Shown: positions 58,010 through 64,000 of the stretch, one piece after another
How the letters are laid out: every line of letters starts with the position of its first letter
How positions within the stretch are numbered: position 1 is the stretch's first letter
Position numbers and translations under genes: made by a program
Notes under the pieces: model-generated
What the model saw: the letters and a program-made list of their open reading frames with translations, nothing else
What the model was told of the DNA's origin: nothing
The model's database searches: none
DNA from: Polytrichum commune
Taxonomy: Eukaryota; Streptophyta; Polytrichopsida; Polytrichales; Polytrichaceae
Assembly: GCA_950295325.1 (NCBI GenBank)
Contig: OX485807.1
Location: 1,430,501 to 1,494,500, forward strand
Direction of reading: 5' to 3'
Length of the DNA: 64,000 bases

Positions 58010-58345
58010 GTTGATGTTGCTGGAATGTTGCTGGAATGTTGTTGGTTAATGATGTTGTTTAGTTGCTTTAGTATAGCTGGTTAGTTGCTGGTGGAATGTT
58101 GTTGGTTAGTATTGCTGGTTAGTTGCTCGTGGAATGTTGCTGGTTAGTATTGCTGGTGGAATGTTGTTGGTTAGTATTGCTGGTTAGTTGCTGGTGGAAT
58201 GTTGCTGGTTAATGTTGTTGGTGAATGTTTTTGGTTAATGATGTTGTTTAGTTGCTTTAGTATTGCTGGTTAGTTGCTGGTTAATGTTGTTGGTTAATGA
58301 TGTTGGTTAATGATGTTGTTTAGTATTGTTGGGTATCCTTGCTTG
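58010..58345 (+). repeat. TTGCTGGTTA minisatellite downstream of hAT
   Basis: Tandem variants of GTTGCTGGTTAGTATTGCTG and GTTGGTTAATGATG, the same family as in the hAT intron. The location, a few hundred bp past the transposase gene, is where sub-terminal transposase-binding repeats of a hAT element would lie. Confidence 0.8.
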
Positions 58346-58950
58346 TTGGGCAGAGGGCATTGGGTTTCCTTGCTGAGTGTTTTGCAGTTTGTTTGAGCTC
58401 AAACTTGAAAATGTAGAGTCCCAGACTCCAAGCCTGTTGGTTTGCTCATCCGTCACAGTTTTGTGTCATGGTTTTGTAATTGGCAATTTTGTAAATAAGG
58501 TTTTTGATGTTTTTGGAAGTCACCATTGGAGTCTGGTTTCTGGAGGTGGAGGCTCCTTGTATACAACAGCCGAGGCCTCGTCTGAGAGGGCTTTTTTTTT
58601 ATTCATTAGAATTTAAATTTTAGAGGACATATATGATAGAAGTTTCAATGAAAATTTTGTAGCAATTGGTTTTAAGTACTCGCCAATGTGCACAATGGAT
58701 TTGAAGGGTTGTTGCCAATTTAATGACATTTTTTTAAGCATTATCGCCTAAATGAGCAATGAATCCTATTTGCCTATCGCCCTATTTGTACTATTGTGAT
58801 TTACGTCATGTAGCCAAACGGTGAAAAATGAAACATATAATTCTAAAAACATAACTACTTAAAAAAAACATGCATTAGCCACTACAACGAACTTCATCCA
58901 CGCTTCTGTGCCACCCGTCCGAAATTAAAAAAATGCCAAAAAAATGGCTG
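58346..58950. other. Unrecognised sequence
   Basis: No gene. The right end of a hAT element could lie here, but no terminal inverted repeat or 8-bp target duplication was found by eye. Confidence 0.35.
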
Positions 58951-59344
58951 CTCCTCACTTGCCCCATTCGACCAAGTATTGAGGACGTTATGCCTGTTCA
59001 AATCTTTAGCAGTCGCAGGAGTCACTCCCAGGCCACTGCTGTACCAGGGCGCTGTCCCGGGATAGCACCCCACTCAAATGGCCATAATTGCTAGCTCACA
59101 CCTCTGATTGAGGTGATCTTGAGCATTCAAGAATCACCACGTCATGAGCTACGCATTGCTTATGGCCTTACCCTCATACCTCTTTGTCTGTGTGGATGGG
59201 AGGCGCTTCCACCGCCCAGGCCCTCACCCACACTAGGATCACATGGGCCTTCTCACCAATGGCGCCACAAGTCTTGAGTGTCACTCCGGGGTCCCCCTTG
59301 TGTCCATGGTGTTTCAGGCACTCCTCATCGAGACGTGCGCAACA
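58951..59344 (-). repeat. LTR fragment of the chromovirus family
   Basis: The last ~390 bp of the LTR in element A orientation, ending GACGTGCGCAACA. More diverged than the LTRs of A and B. Confidence 0.75.
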
Positions 59345-59345
59345 T

Positions 59346-59517
59346 GTTGTACACGATACAATACCGTAGCCCACCGGATGGTCTCTTTCTGTGGCGTGTT
59401 GATGCGGATGGAAAAATGATTTTACAGGATAGGGAGCCTAGGCCTTGTGAGCCAATACCCATGAAGAATTTGGAGGATATTGGAAAAGGCATATTAGGCT
59501 TCGTACAATATTGAGAA
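59346..59517 (+). pseudogene. Coding fragment between two LTRs
   Basis: Frame MLYTIQYRSPPDGLFLWRVD, continuing through EPIPMKNLEDIGKGI, to a stop at 59,512. It looks like real coding sequence, wedged between an LTR fragment and a solo LTR. It may belong with the fragment at 60,670-61,027, making a gene split by retroelement insertions; that is inference. Confidence 0.35.
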
Positions 59518-59549
59518 AGTTTGAAGATAGCGGATGTTGGTGGATCATA

Positions 59550-60540
59550 TGTCGCAACCCTTGCTAGCCCGCTTAACAATCTTGCCAATTTTCATTTCTA
59601 ACAAAGGTTACGAACGCTAACCCTTTGCATTCCGCAATGCTAATGGTTAGCTCCTTCTACCGCGGACATTATAGTTCATAAGAGGGGAACCAACCTTCCT
59701 ACTTTGCTTTCGGGCCTCACCCCTTAATCGGTAACCAATCCTTACATGTGGACTTCCATCCATGAAAGTCCAATCCTATGTTGATCATCGCATTGCCGGA
59801 GCAACACTACAACAACCCGAAGAATACTAAGCAATTATGGCCTCACATTGGGCCAAAGCCCATGGAGGCCGTGCCGTTCGGCCTCGGGTGGGTGAGGCCA
59901 CACCACCTCACCCATATAAGCCTCTAGGACTCAAGGCGGGGCCCCTACCCCACCGTCAAGAAACCTTTTGTCTCTCTGCCAAGAGTTGGGGCCAAGTAGA
60001 CATTCTTCCTTAGACGTTGGGCCTAGAAGCCCCCTGCAGCTTCAGACCATCAAAACTTCCTTGTTTGATGTTTGATGCTAACAAGCGACCACTCCATCTT
60101 CATGTACGCTTCACGTAGATGCCAATGGATTCCTCATTTGCCCCATTCGGCCAAATATTGAGGATGTTATGCCTGTTTAAACCTTGGCAGTCCCGGGAGT
60201 CACTCCCTTGCCACTGTTGTACCAGGGCGTTGTCCCGTATTAGGGCACTGTCCCATACCAGGGCCCCACTCAAATTGCCATAACTCCTAGCTCACACCTT
60301 CGATTGAGGTGTTCTTGAGCATTATGGAATCTACATGCCATAAGATACGCATAGCTCATGGCCTTACCCTTTTGCCTCCTAGTCTTTGTGGCTGGGAGGC
60401 GTTTCCAACGCCCGGGGCCTTCACCCACACTAGGATCAATTGGACCCTCTCACCAACGGCGTCACAAGTCCCGGGTGTCATTCCGGGGTCACCCTTGTGC
60501 CCATGGTGTTTCGGGCACTCCTTATGGAGAGTGCGCAACA
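59550..60540 (-). repeat. Solo LTR of the chromovirus family
   Basis: Full-length LTR of 991 bp, TGTCGCAACCC...GTGCGCAACA, with no attached internal region. Flanks TCATA and TTATG are not a convincing target duplication, so either the duplication has decayed or the LTR arose by unequal recombination. It includes an extra partial copy of the CAGGGCG segment near 60,240. Confidence 0.8.
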
Positions 60541-61027
60541 TTATGTTGGGATCGTTACGGGAGTTGGATACAATATTGGACACGTGTTCGTGGCGCCTTG
60601 GCAGACCTTCACCAAGATACCCCCTTACTTTGAAACATGGATTTTGGCCACAAACACGTGTCGATTTTAAGCTTCAAAGGCTAGTCTTTTGGCAAATAGA
60701 GAGGTTCGTGAGGAGTTTGATGTGGACGACCATTACGTCGGGCCTGTTAGTAACCGTCCTCCACCATCTTTCTACATTGCAGTGGATTGTCATGAAGGGT
60801 ATATGCTCATTTTGTCTCCTGAAAATGACACATATCCAAAGCCAGTGTGGGTGGCAAGAGCTTTTTCCAAACCAAACTTTGCAATTTCTAGCTCTCATTT
60901 TTGGCAAATTCAGATGGAGTACTACCAACTGACGGCATGGAATGAAGATGTGATTCGACATTACACGGACTGGTATACAAACCCTAATTTTTGGTGGAAG
61001 GTGGATTCTGAGTATGATCCATCTTAA
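60541..61027 (+). pseudogene. C-terminal coding fragment with aromatic-rich domain
   Basis: From a possible acceptor (TTTTAAG|CTTC, 60,670) the frame reads FDVDDHYVGPVSN, SFYIAVDCHEGYMLILS, PVWVARAFSKPN, FWQIQMEYYQL, FWWKVDSEYDPS to a stop at 61,027. The block order resembles the C-termini at 43.9-44.2 kb and 49.7-50.3 kb, so it may be the tail of a related transposase or accessory protein. The N-terminal part is not present nearby. Confidence 0.4.
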
Positions 61028-62395
61028 ATAGACACAAATTCCATATTCATAGCATGAAAACCATGTAAAAATCATACTGGATTAATGTCCATCCCTCAAA
61101 AGTACATAACTTTTGCAAAAACAACCTTGCTCGGATCGAATAAGAAGCATGCCACGATGAATGAGAAGTTGGTAGGATTGTGTTATCATAATAATTATAG
61201 TTTCATATGTAACTATAGTAAACACATATTAGTCATGTGTGTGCTCTTCACATTAAGGGTAGAGTGTGGGTTGAACTTAAGAACGCTCCAACTTCATTGG
61301 GGTTGGATGAATATTCATATATAATATTTTATAACAAATGTGAACTTTATTTTATTATTTATTTTGGAACTAAATTGTTGGGTTGAATGAATATGCATTT
61401 TTTGCACGACGCTTCCAAGGTCGTAGTATTTATATTTTACTTCACATGCTAATAATAACCAACATTCTATATGATTTCTTTCATGAGGTTCGATTCAAGT
61501 ACTCTACCCTTGTGGTTCTGTTGGTGAAGTTGGTTTGAAGGACTGCATATAGACACATAATTCATTGGGCGAGGAACTATGTTTGCAGCAACTGATGTTA
61601 ATTGAAAGTATTTAGCTACTTGACCCATTTTCACATTTTTATAATTGGATGGAATGGCAACTTTTAAAATTTGGTGTTACACTTCTTTGCAAATATTTTA
61701 TTTCTATATTTCAAAAATTTAACTCTTGACAACTTAGAAAAGAAAGTATAGCTATAGTTCAAGTTTATAGGTAAACTCTATGCATTTCAAATGCAGCTAT
61801 TCTCTAGTTGTATGAATAAAGAAAGAAACTCAAAACTTATCCAAAGAGCAGATGTGCAACATATTCAAAAACAAATGGATGTACAACACAATTAAAAGTT
61901 ACCAAACTCTAATCACTTTACTAACTGACTTTAGAATGAGAATATAGTAATGACAGTGATAATAATAATAATAATAATAGTAATTAAAATAATAAGTGCA
62001 AGTATTATATTGTTATTTATAATATTAATAAACTCTTAGGGCATGTTGCAAGAATTTAATTGATTGGTGACATATTTGTTTGTAATTAGTTTATTTTATT
62101 TTTTATAGTCAAAGATCACAATTCACACTAAAACTGTAGTATATAGTGAGGTTGTTATCTAGTTGCATGTGCAAACTAACATTCAAAACCCATGCAAAAA
62201 GTCATGCCATGTGCTATCCCTCCCTCCCCCTGTGAATTTACTAAATATTTAAAGATAAATCTCTCAACTCAAATGAAAGTAGAAATAGTACATGATTTGA
62301 TAATAAGTACATGTATTTCATATTTAAACTCTTCCTACGGGAATGATGTATGAATGGGCCTCCTATGTCAATGAAGTGGAAAATGGGGTCGCATC
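61028..62395. other. AT-rich non-genic DNA
   Basis: No gene. ATA/AAT-type microsatellite at about 61,958-61,996. Parts near 61,590-61,700 resemble 26,100-26,200. Confidence 0.5.
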
Positions 62396-63944
62396 TCATT
62401 TGAGCCAATGACATTTACATAAGTTTGAAGTAGATTGTGTCCCTATAGTCACAAGAGTGGCTCCAATCACAGATAGTACAATCCACGGTCTTGAGCAAAA
62501 CAACTTCACAAATTCAAACCGAGGCTTATTTCTTCTTTGCCCTACATATTTATTCACTTTTGTCAACAATAAGAAAAACTCCTCTGTCACAAAGGGGTCA
62601 TTTATATTACTGTAAATAGTTTTCTACATGACTAAAACATTATCATGCGTGCCAACATTTACCTCTATAACACCCCACTTTACTAAAAGCTCGACGTCGT
62701 CAATAGTTTTCATGAGATTTTCCATAAGATTTGTGTAACTTCTAGCACAACATTTCGAATGACCATATGTCACTTCGTCATGCACCACAAGATTGCCAAA
62801 ATATCTCTCAGTTGTCTCATACATACAAAAAAAAAGGAATCCATAAGCAACCTCTTTCAAATGATATATCTTCGAAACATGTGAACTCCTTGCCTTTTAT
62901 CCGCACTCCACATGCCTCCAAATAAGTGGCTGAAGGTACACTCTGACAATCATAATCATGGCGTCCATGTGAATCTCCACACAAGATGCGGTAGGCCTTA
63001 TCCAGAATGTGGAGGCCAGCTTCCAACTTACCACCTTCTAGTTGTAACCATTTCTCCATCCTTTGCTTGAAAATGGTCTCACTTTCAGCCTGGGAAATCC
63101 CAGGCCTGTCAAAATATGCCCGCTTCACACAGTTCCCAACATTCCGTCCTTGCCATTGTTCATGCTCCCATGCTTCAATGAACTCGCAACCCCCCGTCCT
63201 CGGAATGCGGACCACTCTCTCCAACAACACCATGAAGATCTGGTTCTCAACCAAATAGAAATCAGACCACCATAAGTCCTCCAAATACACACGCATCACC
63301 TGGGTTTCCATCACTTTCTGCAACGACGGGCTCAAGCTTTCAATTCCTCCAGCCCACCATTGCATCCATATAACCAGGAAAAGCGCATCCAAAGTCAGAA
63401 GGCACCTTATATCCGCAATGCTGTGCGATTTTGCATGAGGGTTATGACCATACACTGCTTCCCAATGGCTCTTCTCCTCTCTGACTACATCTTCGCAAAA
63501 CTCATCCCATCTGTCTCCTGTCAGACTTAATGCTCTTGCTACTTGGATTTTAAAGCGTTCGGTACCATCAGTTTAAAGTATATCAGGGGCGCGATTGTGT
63601 AGCCCAAATCGCCAAGTCTTGGGATCAAAGTGATCGCTGCCGGTCCTCATGAAATCAGGTACCTTCCAACACACCAGTTCTGAGAGATTGTTGGAATCAT
63701 CTCTCTCAAGCGCATCGTGGACCCGACAAATCCAACTCGCGGGTTCAGTTCCCGTATGTGTTTCAAGCCCGACTTCATCGGCCGCAGTGTCAACTTGAGG
63801 GATTAAATTAGTGGACTCTTTTCCCATATGCGTTTCGAGCTCGACGATTTCAAGCGTAGTGCTGATTTGAAGAATCAAACATTTTGCAGGTCCAGTGTTC
63901 ATATTCTCTGACAAATAATTCCTTGTGGTCTGAAAACTTTGCAA
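62396..63944 (-). pseudogene. DUF247 family gene, broken
   Basis: Intronless minus-strand gene matching plant DUF247 proteins (usually 400-550 residues, membrane-anchored at the C-terminus, function mostly unknown). N-terminal part: SWICRVHDAL and CWKVPDFMRTGSDHFDPKTW. Middle: WSDFYLVENQIFMVLLERVV (the L-L-E-N-Q-I-P region) and FEDISFERGCLWIPFF. Later: DVELLVKWGVIEVNVG. End: CSRPWIVLSVIGATLVTIG, the hydrophobic tail. Lesions: TAA at 63,573 in frame, a frame change at the A9 run 62,827-62,835, and TAG at 62,624 in the second frame. The start may lie beyond 63,944. The homopolymer frameshift could be an assembly error, but the two nonsense codons favour a pseudogene. Confidence 0.8.
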
Positions 63945-64000
63945 ATCCTTACGCCTTGGGGATCTCCAATGTGGTACCCAGTGTGTTGCTGTGAACTAGT

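Noticed and set aside
59545-60545. Target duplication around the solo LTR
   Set aside because: TCATA and TTATG match poorly, so no duplication is claimed.

Overview
This window looks like repeat-dense nuclear DNA of a land plant with a large, transposon-rich genome. Evidence: GT-AG introns; a Ty3/gypsy chromovirus primed by initiator methionine tRNA; hAT and PIF/Harbinger transposases; and several decayed copies of the plant gene family DUF247. No ordinary conserved housekeeping gene, rRNA or tRNA gene was found. I cannot name the species.

Layout. 1-8.0 kb: AT-rich, non-genic DNA with an ancient duplication partner at 21.3-25.7 kb; each copy carries a foldback (long inverted repeat) element. 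8.0-15.06 kb: chromovirus A, reverse orientation, with two 973-bp LTRs differing by one base and a perfect 5-bp target duplication AGATT. 15-28.5 kb: non-genic DNA with DUF247 fragments, minisatellites, a hairpin repeat, a third foldback arm and a Harbinger transposase remnant. 28.95-37.44 kb: a nest of the same chromovirus family. Element B (29,724-34,663, flanked by CGGAA) sits inside the 3' end of an older opposite-strand element C, next to further LTR and integrase pieces.

37.4-58.6 kb is the most unusual part. It has a Ser-rich leader exon; a plus-strand DDE-type transposase gene of a family I cannot name (two main exons, in-frame stops); and, facing it, several minus-strand genes. Two of these (about 46.3-47.8 and 50.8-54.1 kb) share an ~80-residue domain followed by acidic or coiled-coil regions, and one continues into zinc-binding modules including a C3HC4 RING split by an intron. 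A 48-bp imperfect inverted repeat (39,067-39,114 and 54,660-54,707) brackets this block. Just to the right is a hAT transposase whose reading frame stays open across four exons, with a minisatellite in one intron that recurs beyond its stop codon.

58.95-64 kb: an LTR fragment, a solo LTR lying between two coding fragments, AT-rich DNA, and a fairly complete but broken DUF247 gene on the minus strand.

How it fits together: the window is mostly a record of transposition. Chromoviruses A and B lack the reverse-transcriptase core and share several lesions, yet A at least inserted recently, so they were probably mobilised in trans. The 39-54.7 kb block may be one large transposon carrying its transposase and accessory proteins, or two adjacent related elements. 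Several frameshifts fall in or near homopolymers, so some may be assembly errors.
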